A stretch of DNA of 64,000 nucleotides from Flavivirga algicola (GTDB taxonomy: Bacteria; Bacteroidota; Bacteroidia; Flavobacteriales; Flavobacteriaceae). Of the stretch, positions 35,369-44,537 are shown one piece after another (positions within the stretch are counted from its first letter, which is position 1; each line of letters starts with the position of its first letter). The DNA is taken from contig NZ_JABBHF010000003.1 of assembly GCF_012910715.1 (NCBI RefSeq), positions 372,001-436,000 of the forward strand, read 5' to 3'. Below the pieces are notes generated by a model, which did no database searches, was not told the origin of the DNA, and saw only the letters and a program-made list of their open reading frames with translations. The position numbers were made by a program, and so were the translations under genes.

Positions 35369-36667
35369 TTATACAGTTTGTAATTCATTTTTAAATGCAG
35401 AATAAATATCAGCTTCGTAAGCTTTATAGAATTCTGGATCGAAATTAGCTTCAGCTAAATGTTCGATAACATAATTAACATCTCTTCCCTCCGTAAGCCA
35501 TTTATCAAATATGTCGTGTCGCATTCTAATACCAAAAGTATTGATGCCTAAAAAAGTATTTGTGCTAGTGTCATAACAGACCGTGATACATTTAGTGTCA
35601 TCGGTATGTTTCCAATGAAAATGAGCTTCATTTTCTCTGGGATTTGCGAATACCCATCCGTAAGTTTGATATTCAATATCTAAAAATTTAGCAGAATTAA
35701 ACCAGTGTCCAGGATTGTACTGTATACGATTGCCACAAATAGTTTGTGCAACAGTTTCACCCATCATGCGCCCAGTGTACCATACGGCTTCAACCGGACG
35801 GCGACCATTAATGCCTTCATGTTGTTCGGCACAATCACCAATAGCGTATATATCTTGAACATTGGTTTCTAAAAATCTATTTACTTTAACACCACGCCCT
35901 GTTTCAATATCAGAATTTTTTATAAAGTCAATATTAGGAGATACACCAGCGGTAAGACCAACAACACCACAAGCAATTTCCTCACCAGTTTCTTGTATGA
36001 TTACAGATTTAGCTTTGCCATTTTCATCAGAAATGATCTCTTTTAAATTACTTCCCAGTCTTAAATCAATATGATGGTTCTTTATATGTCTGTTGATCAT
36101 GGCAGATTCTCCTTCTGGCAAAACGCCATTCCAAAAGCTATCTTCTCTAACTAAAAAGGTAACAGGTATGTTACGACTGTTAAGCATCTCTGCAAGTTCG
36201 ATGCCTATCAAGCCTCCGCCAACAATTACCGCTCGTTTACATACCTTATTATTAGGGGCATATATCTCTAAATTCTCTAGATCTTGTTTGTGGTACATTC
36301 CCATAACACCGTCTAAATCCTGACCAGGCCATCCAAATTTATTAGGCTTACTACCTGTAGCGATAATGAGTTTATCATATTGTAGTGTGCCTCCATCAGA
36401 GAAATGAAGCATTTTTCCTTTAGTTTCAATATGCTTAACATATCCTTTTTTTAGATTAATTCTGTTCTTTTCCCAAAACCAATTTTCATACGGCTGCGTA
36501 TGTTCAAATTTCATGTGCCCCATGTATACATACATTAAAGCTGTACGTGAAAAGAAATAATCTGTTTCTGCAGATACAATGGTAATTTGCTTATCTGATA
36601 ATTTGCGAATATGTCTAGCGGCTGTTACACCAGATATTCCGTTTCCTATAATAACAATATGTTCCAT
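35369..36667 (-). CDS. FAD-dependent NAD(P)/FAD oxidoreductase
   Basis: 432 residues of the pyridine nucleotide-disulfide oxidoreductase fold. FAD site IVIIGNGISGVTAARHI; second Rossmann motif RAVIVGGGLIGIELAEMLN for NAD(P)H; FAD-contact motif DIYAIGDCAEQ. It resembles nitrite reductase/rubredoxin reductase-type enzymes and lacks a CxxxxC disulfide. The C-terminal 120 residues (FANPRENEAHFHWKHTDDT and beyond) are an extra domain. Cytoplasmic. First of a two-gene operon with the 4Fe-4S membrane protein, suggesting NAD(P)H-to-membrane electron flow. Confidence 0.9.
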   Translation of the reverse strand: MEHIVIIGNGISGVTAARHIRKLSDKQITIVSAETDYFFSRTALMYVYMGHMKFEHTQPYENWFWEKNRINLKKGYVKHIETKGKMLHFSDGGTLQYDKLIIATGSKPNKFGWPGQDLDGVMGMYHKQDLENLEIYAPNNKVCKRAVIVGGGLIGIELAEMLNSRNIPVTFLVREDSFWNGVLPEGESAMINRHIKNHHIDLRLGSNLKEIISDENGKAKSVIIQETGEEIACGVVGLTAGVSPNIDFIKNSDIETGRGVKVNRFLETNVQDIYAIGDCAEQHEGINGRRPVEAVWYTGRMMGETVAQTICGNRIQYNPGHWFNSAKFLDIEYQTYGWVFANPRENEAHFHWKHTDDTKCITVCYDTSTNTFLGINTFGIRMRHDIFDKWLTEGRDVNYVIEHLAEANFDPEFYKAYEADIYSAFKNELQTV

Positions 36668-36953
36668 AATTTGTTAGCTTTTTTATATTGTCAAATACAA
36701 TTCACCAAAATACCATAGATTAATTGCGCAGATTTGATGGGGTATTTTATGAATTTTGATTGTTGTTGAGGTTTATGTCGAAACTAAATATAAGAACTTA
36801 ATGTGAGGATGTATATTTAGAATTAATATAAATTATTTTTAATTGTAAGTTTTTAAATGAAATTTAGACGCGAAAAATTTTATATTTTTTTTGAAAGTTT
36901 GTTAAAATCATTCAGACTGAAGCAACGTTGAAAAACCAAATAAACACATAAAA

Positions 36954-37667
36954 ATGAAGAATATAAGTATTATAGTATTAATGTTTTTTGCAAGCGTATC
37001 GCTTTCGGCACAAGACTTAAGTGCTTTTTTTAAAAAGGCAGATAGTTTTTTTAAAACTAACGTTACCAATGGTAAAGTAGCGTATTCTAAAATTAATGCC
37101 AACCAAGAACCCCTTAATGAGATTTTAAAATTGGCAGAAACCATTTCAGTATCAAAAAACGATGCGAATAATTATCAGGCATTCTGGATAAATGCTTACA
37201 ACCTATCAGTAATAAAAGGTATTATAGACAACTATCCAACAAAATCGCCTTTAGACCATACAGGTTTTTTTGATAAGACAACCTATAATTTAGGAGGCAA
37301 GAAAATTACTTTAAATGATATAGAACACAAGCTATTAAGAGCGCAATTTAATGATGCCCGTTTTCATTTTGTGTTAGTCTGTGGTGCTTTGGGATGCCCA
37401 CCTTTAATTAATAAAGCATATTTGCCCAGTACCTTAGATACCCAAATGGATACTCAAACAAAGAAAGCATTGAATGGTAGCTTTTTAAAAGTAAATATTA
37501 AAAAGAAACGTGTACAAGCGTCTCAGATTATGGAATGGTATAAAGGTGATTTTACGATGAATGGTAAAACGGAAATAGATTTTATCAATACATACAGAAC
37601 AGAAAAAATACCTGACAATTTTAAGCTAAGTTATTTTCCATATAACTGGAGCGTAAACAAACAATAA
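36954..37667 (+). CDS. Secreted DUF547 protein (first copy)
   Basis: 237 residues with a signal peptide (LSAQD cleavage region near residue 20). DUF547 signature: YQAFWINAYNLSVIKGIIDNYP, LNDIEHKLLR and FHFVLVCGALGCPPLIN, ending in FPYNWSVNK. DUF547 is an uncharacterised family. A second copy (44530-45402) is next to an arsenosugar-type transferase; the two share FWINAYN, NDIEH/DEIEH and a C-x-CP core. It starts an operon with an outer-membrane barrel 36 bases downstream. Function unknown. Confidence 0.88.
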   Translation: MKNISIIVLMFFASVSLSAQDLSAFFKKADSFFKTNVTNGKVAYSKINANQEPLNEILKLAETISVSKNDANNYQAFWINAYNLSVIKGIIDNYPTKSPLDHTGFFDKTTYNLGGKKITLNDIEHKLLRAQFNDARFHFVLVCGALGCPPLINKAYLPSTLDTQMDTQTKKALNGSFLKVNIKKKRVQASQIMEWYKGDFTMNGKTEIDFINTYRTEKIPDNFKLSYFPYNWSVNKQ

Positions 37668-37703
37668 GAACATAAATAACAAATCAAAAAAAAGATAAAT
37701 CAA

Positions 37704-38579
37704 ATGAAAAAAATAATAGCATTACTAGCAATCACAGCGATATCCTTTTCAGGATTTTCACAAGAAACCGATGAAGATCAAGCAAAGAGTAATATCCAAA
37801 CATATACACCATCAAAATTATTAAAGAAAGGACAATGGGATATTAAATGGTTTAATAATTTGTACACACAAACTAAAGCAGCAAATAATAGTGGTGATGT
37901 TACTAAAAACCTTCCAAGAGAAACTTATTTTACGTCAAGTATAGATATCTTTACAGGGGTATCAGAAAACAGTAAAATAAATGTTGGATTACTAGCAGAA
38001 ATAAGATCTAATGTTATTGGTGATAGAAGTGCATTGGATGTGTTTTCTTTTGATGGCGAAGCTGGTACAGCACGTTCAGGTTTAACGTCTATAGCTCCGG
38101 TAATAAAATTTAACCCGCTTAAAAATGTTAGTAATTTTACAGTTCAAACAGCATTCCATATACCGCTTATTAGCGACGAATCAGATGGTAGCGGTGTGTT
38201 TTTAGATCAAACAGCATACACTTTTCAAAATCGTTTTTTCTATGATTATACATTCCCAAGCGGAGATTGGCAATTATTTACAGAATTAAATACTGAATAT
38301 AACTTTGGTGAAGATAAAAGTTTTGCTAATGAGACATTCGTATTTGCTCCAGGGGTGTTCTTGAGTTATTTTCCAAGTCAAAAGTCTACTGTTTTAGGAT
38401 TTGTACAACATTTACAAAGAGTGGGGGATTTTGATCAAGATTTTACGGCATTAGGGTTTGGTGGAAAATATCAATTGACTCAAGCTTTAAATTTAGAAAT
38501 TCTCTATAGTAATTTTGTTAGAGGTCAGAATACAGGTTTAGGTCAATCTTTTAACATAGGTTTAAGAGCATTGTTTTAA
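37704..38579 (+). CDS. Outer-membrane beta-barrel protein, function unknown
   Basis: 291 residues with signal peptide (FSGFSQETDED, cleavage near residue 20). The mature chain is an alternating-strand barrel (TYFTSSIDIFTGVSENSKIN, FTVQTAFHIPLISDE, WQLFTELNTEYNFGED) ending in FNIGLRALF with terminal Phe, the outer-membrane insertion signal. Probably 10-12 strands. It is in one operon with the DUF547 protein and may be its partner. No catalytic residue seen. Confidence 0.8.
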   Translation: MKKIIALLAITAISFSGFSQETDEDQAKSNIQTYTPSKLLKKGQWDIKWFNNLYTQTKAANNSGDVTKNLPRETYFTSSIDIFTGVSENSKINVGLLAEIRSNVIGDRSALDVFSFDGEAGTARSGLTSIAPVIKFNPLKNVSNFTVQTAFHIPLISDESDGSGVFLDQTAYTFQNRFFYDYTFPSGDWQLFTELNTEYNFGEDKSFANETFVFAPGVFLSYFPSQKSTVLGFVQHLQRVGDFDQDFTALGFGGKYQLTQALNLEILYSNFVRGQNTGLGQSFNIGLRALF

Positions 38580-38607
38580 TGGTTAATCTTAAATTAGAGG
38601 TTTAAAG

Positions 38608-39621
38608 ATGTTTTTTATGAATATTATTAGATCTCTAATTGTTTTATCCTTTTTAGTTTTTCAGTCTTGTACTGGTCAGCGTTCTAAAATTAACGGTGTT
38701 AGTTTTGTAGCTGCCAACCAAGAAGTCAACCAGAGTCATGTTAAACCTGTTGTTAATGTAAATGCTAATTATGCAGCTGTGATGCCTTTCGGGTTTATTA
38801 AAAATTTAAACCACCCAGAAATAGTATTTAATACGAATAGACAATGGTTTGGAGAAACCAAAGAAGGTGCAAAACAATATATTGAAGAACTTTATAAGTC
38901 GAATATAAAAGTAATGTTAAAACCTCAAATATGGGTTTGGCATGGAGAATTTACAGGCTATATAGTGATGAAGAATGAAGCAGATTGGGGCGTGCTAGAA
39001 ACATCATACTCAAAGTTTATTTTAGAATATGCTCAATTAGCCCAAGAAATGAAAGTTGATATATTTTGTATTGGCACCGAGCTTGAAAAATTTATTGAAA
39101 ATAGGCCAGATTATTGGAAAAAGTTAATAGTTGAAGTAAAAAGGTTATACAAAGGTAAATTAACTTATGCTGCTAATTGGGATGAATTTAAACGTACGCC
39201 TTTTTGGAATGATATGGATTATATTGGGGTTGATGCCTATTTTCCAGTAAGTAATAGTAAGACACCAACGTTTAATGAGTGTTTGGAAGGTTGGAAGAAC
39301 CACATGCAAACTATATTGGGGGTTTATAATAAAAATAAGAAACCCATTTTGTTTACAGAATTTGGATATAGAAGTGTAGATTATTCAGGAAAAGAACCTT
39401 GGAAAAGTGATAGAAGTATGACACAAGTAAATCTTGAAGCTCAAACAAATACAACTCGGGCGCTTTTTGAAACATTTTGGAAAGAAGACTGGTTTGCAGG
39501 TGGGTTTATTTGGAAATGGTTTCATAATCATAGAAAATCTGGAGGAGAGAAAGATTCACAATTTACACCTCAAAATAAACCTGTGGAAGATTTAATAAGA
39601 GTACAGTATCATTTAAAATGA
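38608..39621 (+). CDS. GH113-like glycoside hydrolase lipoprotein
   Basis: 337 residues with lipobox VFQSC (Cys21 from this ATG; ATG 38617 is an equally likely start). TIM-barrel pattern with acid/base Glu in CIGTELEKF (E158) and nucleophile Glu in LFTEFGYRS (E251), spaced as in clan GH-A. GH113 members are beta-mannanases, though many Bacteroidota homologues are uncharacterised; substrate is inferred. Surface-anchored location is likely. It overlaps the next lipoprotein gene by four bases. Confidence 0.82.
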   Translation: MFFMNIIRSLIVLSFLVFQSCTGQRSKINGVSFVAANQEVNQSHVKPVVNVNANYAAVMPFGFIKNLNHPEIVFNTNRQWFGETKEGAKQYIEELYKSNIKVMLKPQIWVWHGEFTGYIVMKNEADWGVLETSYSKFILEYAQLAQEMKVDIFCIGTELEKFIENRPDYWKKLIVEVKRLYKGKLTYAANWDEFKRTPFWNDMDYIGVDAYFPVSNSKTPTFNECLEGWKNHMQTILGVYNKNKKPILFTEFGYRSVDYSGKEPWKSDRSMTQVNLEAQTNTTRALFETFWKEDWFAGGFIWKWFHNHRKSGGEKDSQFTPQNKPVEDLIRVQYHLK

Positions 39622-40343
39622 ACACTATAAGATACATTATTGTATGTTTTTTGATTTTAGTTTCTTGTTCAAATGAAGAAGAAACCGCATCAACATTATC
39701 GGCTTATACTCAAGGAAGAATAACCGAAATAGGAGCTGTTATAGCTTGTGCTGCTAGTGATGGTGTAAATAATGATATTTTAACTTTTTACTATCCAGAA
39801 ACGGGAGCAACAGATATACGATTTTACCAAACCAATGATGTGAATGTTGATCATAGTAATTTCTCAAACTATTCCAGAACATTACTAAATAGTTCTCCTT
39901 TTTTTAATGGCTATTTGGGGAAATTCACACAGGCTTTTGATAACGAGAAATGGGTTATAGTAACATTCGAATTAGAAGGAGAAATAAAAATTTCAAACCC
40001 TATTCGAACCAAACAAATTTCAAAGCCCACTATTTGGATGGATGATGTAGATATTGATCAAAACGAATCGGGAATGCCTCATTTTACATGGATTGATGAT
40101 GTTGTTGGAGATAATGCTATTTATTTTCAGGTTATTTCTGATGCTCAAAATAACCTGTTATCTGGGACCTATACCTTCGAAAATCATTTTCAATATTACA
40201 ATATTGACAATGTTGTTTTGAATATTACAACGCAAACACCTCCGGATTTAACTTTAAATGCTAATTATAATTTTACCCTAATGGATGTAAGTGAAGATAA
40301 TTGGGTGAATTTAGTAATCAATAAAAAATTTATTGCACAGTGA
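39618..40343 (+). CDS. Lipoprotein of unknown function
   Basis: 241 residues, signal MNTIRYIIVCFLILVSC with Cys17, followed by SNEEETA. The mature part is beta-rich (TEIGAVIACAASDGVNN; KWVIVTFELEGEIKIS; FTWIDDVVGDNAIYFQVISD), like a fibronectin/immunoglobulin-type sandwich. Coupled by four-base overlaps to the GH113-like gene and to the barrel gene after it, so it may be a surface partner of both. Confidence 0.72.
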   Translation: MNTIRYIIVCFLILVSCSNEEETASTLSAYTQGRITEIGAVIACAASDGVNNDILTFYYPETGATDIRFYQTNDVNVDHSNFSNYSRTLLNSSPFFNGYLGKFTQAFDNEKWVIVTFELEGEIKISNPIRTKQISKPTIWMDDVDIDQNESGMPHFTWIDDVVGDNAIYFQVISDAQNNLLSGTYTFENHFQYYNIDNVVLNITTQTPPDLTLNANYNFTLMDVSEDNWVNLVINKKFIAQ

Positions 40344-41611
40344 AAAAGCTAGCAACACTAGTATTAATATTCTTTTTTACATTTTCCTTTGCACAAGAAA
40401 ACAGTATTGGTGAAATAAGTATAGAGGGCAATAAAAGAACGAAAGCAGCCTTTCTTAAAAGATTGGCTTTTGTAAAAGAGGGTTCGGTTTTAGATTCTAC
40501 TAAAATAACCTCAGACGTAAGGCGACTAAAACTATTGGCTTCGGTAGCTAATGTTGAGTATAAATTAGAATTTGAAGCTAACGGAAAATATCATTTAACC
40601 TATATAATAGAGGAGAATTTTGCCATTATTCCTGGGTTGAATATATCTACGGATAATAATGGGGAATTTGCTTTTAGAACATCGATATTCGATTTTAATT
40701 TTTTGGGTAGGAATCAAATTATAGGTGGTTTTTATGCCAGAGATGTATTCGATTCCTATGGCGCTTTTTGGGAAGCTCCAAATTTGTTTACCCGTAAATT
40801 AGGAATCGGCATAAATTATCAAAACTTAATATCTCAAGAACCTGTTTTTTTTGATAATGGGGATGATGTAAATTATAAATTTGCTAACAAAGCATTTGAA
40901 ATTAAACTTCAATATGAGCCAAATTTTCATAATCGTTTGGAGTTAGGTTTAAATATAGGTTCAGAAGATTATAATTTTTTAGAAGGCAACTTGCCAAACG
41001 GAATTCCTAGACAACTCCACGCCAACAAAGTAGCTGTTGTAGGGGAGTATGAATATAATAATATTAATATTTTCTATCAATATCAAAGTGGATTTAGAAG
41101 TATACTAACCTATAGAATCGTTACAGGTACCAGTGGAGAAAACGATCTTTTAAGGAATTTTTTTATTGGCAGAAATGACTTTGAATATTTTAAAAGAATA
41201 GGAAACAGGGGGAATTGGGCGAATAGGTTGCGGTTAGCCTATGCATCTAATGATACCAGTCCTTTTGCACCTTTTGCTGTAGATAATCAATTAAATATCA
41301 GAGGGGCGGGTAATACCATAGATCGAGGTACTGCTGCTATAGTTTTTAATACAGAATATAGACAGACACTATACGAGAAAAACTGGTTTGTATTACAGGC
41401 TAATGCTTTTGTTGATACTGGAACTTGGAGAACTCCTGGAGGTGATTTGAGTGAGTTAATTGATGGCAGTACTATTAAATTTTATCCAGGTTTAGGTATT
41501 CGGTTTATTCATAAAAGAATCTTTAACGCTGTTTTTAGATTAGATTATGGTTATGGAATAGGCGATAAAGCTACCAATGGAATTGTTTTTGGAATAGGTC
41601 AATATTTTTAA
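40340..41611 (+). CDS. BamA/TamA-like outer-membrane protein, copy 1
   Basis: 423 residues starting at GTG (in a GTGA overlap with the preceding gene). Signal peptide to about FAQEN, one POTRA-like segment (EISIEGNKRTKAAFLKRLAF, DVRRLKLLASVANVEYKLE) and an Omp85-type barrel (RNQIIGGFYARDVFD, TPFAPFAVDNQLNIRGAGN) ending in FGIGQYF. It is shorter than BamA, with fewer POTRAs. A close paralogue follows 42 bases later. Role: assembly or secretion of an outer-membrane cargo, possibly the GH113 or lipoprotein neighbours; inferred from position. Confidence 0.86.
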   Translation: MKKLATLVLIFFFTFSFAQENSIGEISIEGNKRTKAAFLKRLAFVKEGSVLDSTKITSDVRRLKLLASVANVEYKLEFEANGKYHLTYIIEENFAIIPGLNISTDNNGEFAFRTSIFDFNFLGRNQIIGGFYARDVFDSYGAFWEAPNLFTRKLGIGINYQNLISQEPVFFDNGDDVNYKFANKAFEIKLQYEPNFHNRLELGLNIGSEDYNFLEGNLPNGIPRQLHANKVAVVGEYEYNNINIFYQYQSGFRSILTYRIVTGTSGENDLLRNFFIGRNDFEYFKRIGNRGNWANRLRLAYASNDTSPFAPFAVDNQLNIRGAGNTIDRGTAAIVFNTEYRQTLYEKNWFVLQANAFVDTGTWRTPGGDLSELIDGSTIKFYPGLGIRFIHKRIFNAVFRLDYGYGIGDKATNGIVFGIGQYF

Positions 41612-41653
41612 TTTTTAATGTTTTATTTTTAACACATAATTTCACCTCATTGA

Positions 41654-42910
41654 ATGTTTAAAAGAACAATCATATTATTATTTCTTATTTCAGGGTTGTG
41701 TTCTTATGGACAAGAGAAAATTGTTCATGACCTAAAAATTCAAGGCAATAAAAATTTAAAAGCCTCATTTATAAAAAGTATATCTACGGTTAAACCAGGT
41801 AGTAAGCTAGATTCTTTAGTAATAGCTCAAGATATTTTACGTTTAAAACGATTACCTTCGGTATCTCACGCTTATTATCAAGTATTCTCTTCTGAAGGCA
41901 ATCAATACAATGTGTTTTATAATATTGAAGAGAACTTTACTTTAATACCCTCATTAAATGTTTACACGACGGATGATGATGAATTTGCATACAGATTAGG
42001 GCTTCATGAGTTTAATCTGCTGGGAAGGAATATCATATTCGGTGGTTTTTATCAAAAAGATATTTATAGTTCCTATGCTGTAAATTTTAGAGCCCCTTAT
42101 TTGTTTTCGAATAAATTGGGACTGGCTGTGAATCATCAGGATTTAACCACGCAAGAACCTGTTTTTTTTGAAGGAGAAACTGCCAGTTATAAGTATAGAA
42201 ATAAGTCGTTTGAAGTTTTGGGATTGTATGAGTTTGATTTTAAAAATAGATTAGAACTAGGAGGTAATTATTTCGTAGAAGACTATAAATTTAAAGGTGA
42301 AAACACTAATAACAGACCAGAACTAAATGTACATAAATGGTTGATAAAAGGCATTTATGAGTATAATAATTTGGATTATTATTATCAATATGTTTCAGGG
42401 TTTAGGAGTCAGTTTAATTTTCAATATGTAACATCAACCAATAGTATGTTACCAGATTTTTTTATTGGTTGGAATGATTTCTTTTATTTTAAGCGTGTAG
42501 GTGCAAAAGGTAATTGGGCCAATAGATTAAGGATAGGATTGTCTACAAATGATAATACGCCTTTTGCCCCTTTTTCTGTAGATAATAATTTGAATGTAAG
42601 AGGTGTTGGGAATACCATCGACAGGGGTACTGGGGTTATAGTGCTTAATACTGAGTATCGTCAAACCTTGTATGAAAAAAACTGGTTTATATTACAAGGA
42701 AATGCTTTTGTAGATAGTGGTACTTGGCGAAACCCAGGAGGTGATTTTGGTGATTTTAGTAAAGCAGATAACGTAAAAGTATATCCAGGTTTAGGACTCC
42801 GTTTTATTCATAAAAAAGTATATAATGCCATTTTTAGAATTGATTATGGTTATGGCATTACTAAAAATGCTACCAAGGGATTTGTGTTCGGTATTGGACA
42901 ATACTTTTAA
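41654..42910 (+). CDS. BamA/TamA-like outer-membrane protein, copy 2
   Basis: 418 residues with the architecture of the gene just upstream: signal, one POTRA-like region (LKIQGNKNLKASFIKSIST) and barrel (TPFAPFSVDNNLNVRGVGN, LNTEYRQTLYEKNWFILQG) ending in FGIGQYF. The C-terminal 120 residues are very similar to copy 1, while N-terminal residues and loops differ. A clear tandem duplication. It ends the operon; a gap of 199 bases follows. Confidence 0.86.
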   Translation: MFKRTIILLFLISGLCSYGQEKIVHDLKIQGNKNLKASFIKSISTVKPGSKLDSLVIAQDILRLKRLPSVSHAYYQVFSSEGNQYNVFYNIEENFTLIPSLNVYTTDDDEFAYRLGLHEFNLLGRNIIFGGFYQKDIYSSYAVNFRAPYLFSNKLGLAVNHQDLTTQEPVFFEGETASYKYRNKSFEVLGLYEFDFKNRLELGGNYFVEDYKFKGENTNNRPELNVHKWLIKGIYEYNNLDYYYQYVSGFRSQFNFQYVTSTNSMLPDFFIGWNDFFYFKRVGAKGNWANRLRIGLSTNDNTPFAPFSVDNNLNVRGVGNTIDRGTGVIVLNTEYRQTLYEKNWFILQGNAFVDSGTWRNPGGDFGDFSKADNVKVYPGLGLRFIHKKVYNAIFRIDYGYGITKNATKGFVFGIGQYF

Positions 42911-43084
42911 TCTATATTAAGTTCCAGTCCTGATATCCAACTGATGCTTACATGGAATTTTAATAATGTGGTTTTAACTCCAGGCTTCAAGATGTAAAAT
43001 AGGTGTATGTTTAGATAGCGTTAAGCCAATATAAAATGTAAAAGAATTTTTAAAAGATTAATTTTTTTAGCTTTTAAAAAAAAT

Positions 43085-43092
43085 TACTTTTG
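43085..43092 (+). promoter_or_regulatory. -7 box (TACTTTTG) of the metallophosphoesterase gene
   Basis: TAnnTTTG match 17 bases before ATG 43110; no spaced TTG upstream. Confidence 0.5.
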
Positions 43093-43109
43093 CCAGAAAG
43101 AATTACTTA

Positions 43110-43841
43110 ATGAGAATATTTGCAATAGGAGACATTCATGGTGGTTTAAAAGCATTAATTCAAGTATTAAACAAAATTGAAGTTAAAGACGGGGATACGC
43201 TTATTTTTATGGGGGATTATGTTGATGGTTGGAGTGAATCGGCTCAAGTTATTCAATTTTTAATAGAGTTGTCTCAAAAAATAAATTGTGTTTTTATAAA
43301 AGGGAATCATGATGTTTGGTGCGAGAACTGGCTAAGATCAAACGATGTTAACCCTGTTTGGTATATGCATGGTGGAAAAGAGACTATAGACAGCTATGCT
43401 TCTTTTTCTTTAGATGAAAAAAAGAATCATTTAGAGTTTTTTGAAAATATGCCATTATATCATATCGATGATGAAAACCGTTTATTTGTTCATGCCGGTT
43501 TTACATCCATGCATGGTGCTAAAAAAGAAGTATTTCAAGAAACGCTTTATTTTGATAGAACACTTTGGGAAATGGCTTTAACATTGGATGGTAATATAAA
43601 AGAAGACTCCATTTTGTACCCCAAACGTTTAAAACATTATAGTGAAATTTATATAGGACATACCCCTACGACTAACTTTAATTCAGATATGCCAATGCAT
43701 GCTGCTAATGTTTGGAATATTGATACAGGTGCAGCATTTAAAGGTAAGGTGTCTGCAATGAATTTAAATTCAAAAGATGTTTTTCAAAGTGATAATCTAC
43801 CAGCCTTATACCCTGATGAAAAAGGGAGAAATAAGGATTGA
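43110..43841 (+). CDS. Ser/Thr-phosphatase-like metallophosphoesterase
   Basis: 243 residues, cytoplasmic. PPP-type metal motifs: GDIHGG (residue 7), GDYVDG, GNHDVW, HAGFTSM and a later GHTP. This arrangement is like bacterial PrpA/Ap4A-hydrolase-type phosphatases. It ends three bases before the convergent TIGR04283-like transferase. Substrate unknown. Confidence 0.91.
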   Translation: MRIFAIGDIHGGLKALIQVLNKIEVKDGDTLIFMGDYVDGWSESAQVIQFLIELSQKINCVFIKGNHDVWCENWLRSNDVNPVWYMHGGKETIDSYASFSLDEKKNHLEFFENMPLYHIDDENRLFVHAGFTSMHGAKKEVFQETLYFDRTLWEMALTLDGNIKEDSILYPKRLKHYSEIYIGHTPTTNFNSDMPMHAANVWNIDTGAAFKGKVSAMNLNSKDVFQSDNLPALYPDEKGRNKD

Positions 43842-43844
43842 TAA

Positions 43845-44537
43845 TTAATAAATATACTTTTTGTAATAACGATTTAGCTCTTTAGCATCGGCGCCCATCC
43901 ACTTTTTTAAATGAATTCTCCAATAATGGTATTGTAGTCTCCAAACACCATTTACACAATAACATCTTGCAGAGGTAGTCAGCCATTTTTGAATCACAAC
44001 AAATTGTTTACGATCGTACAATTTTGCGATGAGGTCGTTGTCCTCATAAATAGTGAAATTTTCATTAAAACCACCAATATTATTAAAAAGGGTTGCTGTT
44101 ATAAATTGACTTTGGTCCCCGCCCCGACAAATTTTCCAGGGTAAGCGTGTGAGTTGCCCAGCAAGTTTAAGCCACAAATGATTACTATTAAATTTCATTC
44201 TAAAACATCCAGCTTCATTACCTTTTTTAACCTCGTTTATAATAAGCGTATCGAAATCTTTTGGGGGGAATGAATCGGCATGCAAAAAATAAAGGATACT
44301 GCCAGTGGCATTTTTAGCCCCAAGATTCATTTGTTTGGCACGACCTTTTGATGAATTTAGGAGCTTTACAGACTTATGTTTGGAAACGATGTCTAGTGAT
44401 TTGTCTGTACTTCCTCCATCGGCAATAATTATTTCAGCTATATTTTCTTTTGATGAGTTTTCTAAAAGATGAGTGAGCAGATGTCCAATGTGGTCTGCTT
44501 CGTTTAGCATGGGAATTATTATTGACATCTTACTCAT
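43845..44537 (-). CDS. TIGR04283-like GT2 transferase (arsenosugar cluster)
   Basis: 230-residue GT2 with MSIIIPMLNEADHIGHLL, IIADGGSTDKSLDI, KGRAKQMNLGAKNATGSILYFLHADSFPP (DxD-like HADS) and RGGDQSQFI. These are hallmarks of the family called 'transferase 2, rSAM/selenodomain-associated' (TIGR04283), found with ArsS-type radical SAM proteins and now named arsenosugar glycosyltransferase. It overlaps the DUF547 gene by eight bases, forming the distal half of the arsenosugar cluster. Sugar and acceptor are unproven. Confidence 0.9.
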   Translation of the reverse strand: MSKMSIIIPMLNEADHIGHLLTHLLENSSKENIAEIIIADGGSTDKSLDIVSKHKSVKLLNSSKGRAKQMNLGAKNATGSILYFLHADSFPPKDFDTLIINEVKKGNEAGCFRMKFNSNHLWLKLAGQLTRLPWKICRGGDQSQFITATLFNNIGGFNENFTIYEDNDLIAKLYDRKQFVVIQKWLTTSARCYCVNGVWRLQYHYWRIHLKKWMGADAKELNRYYKKYIY

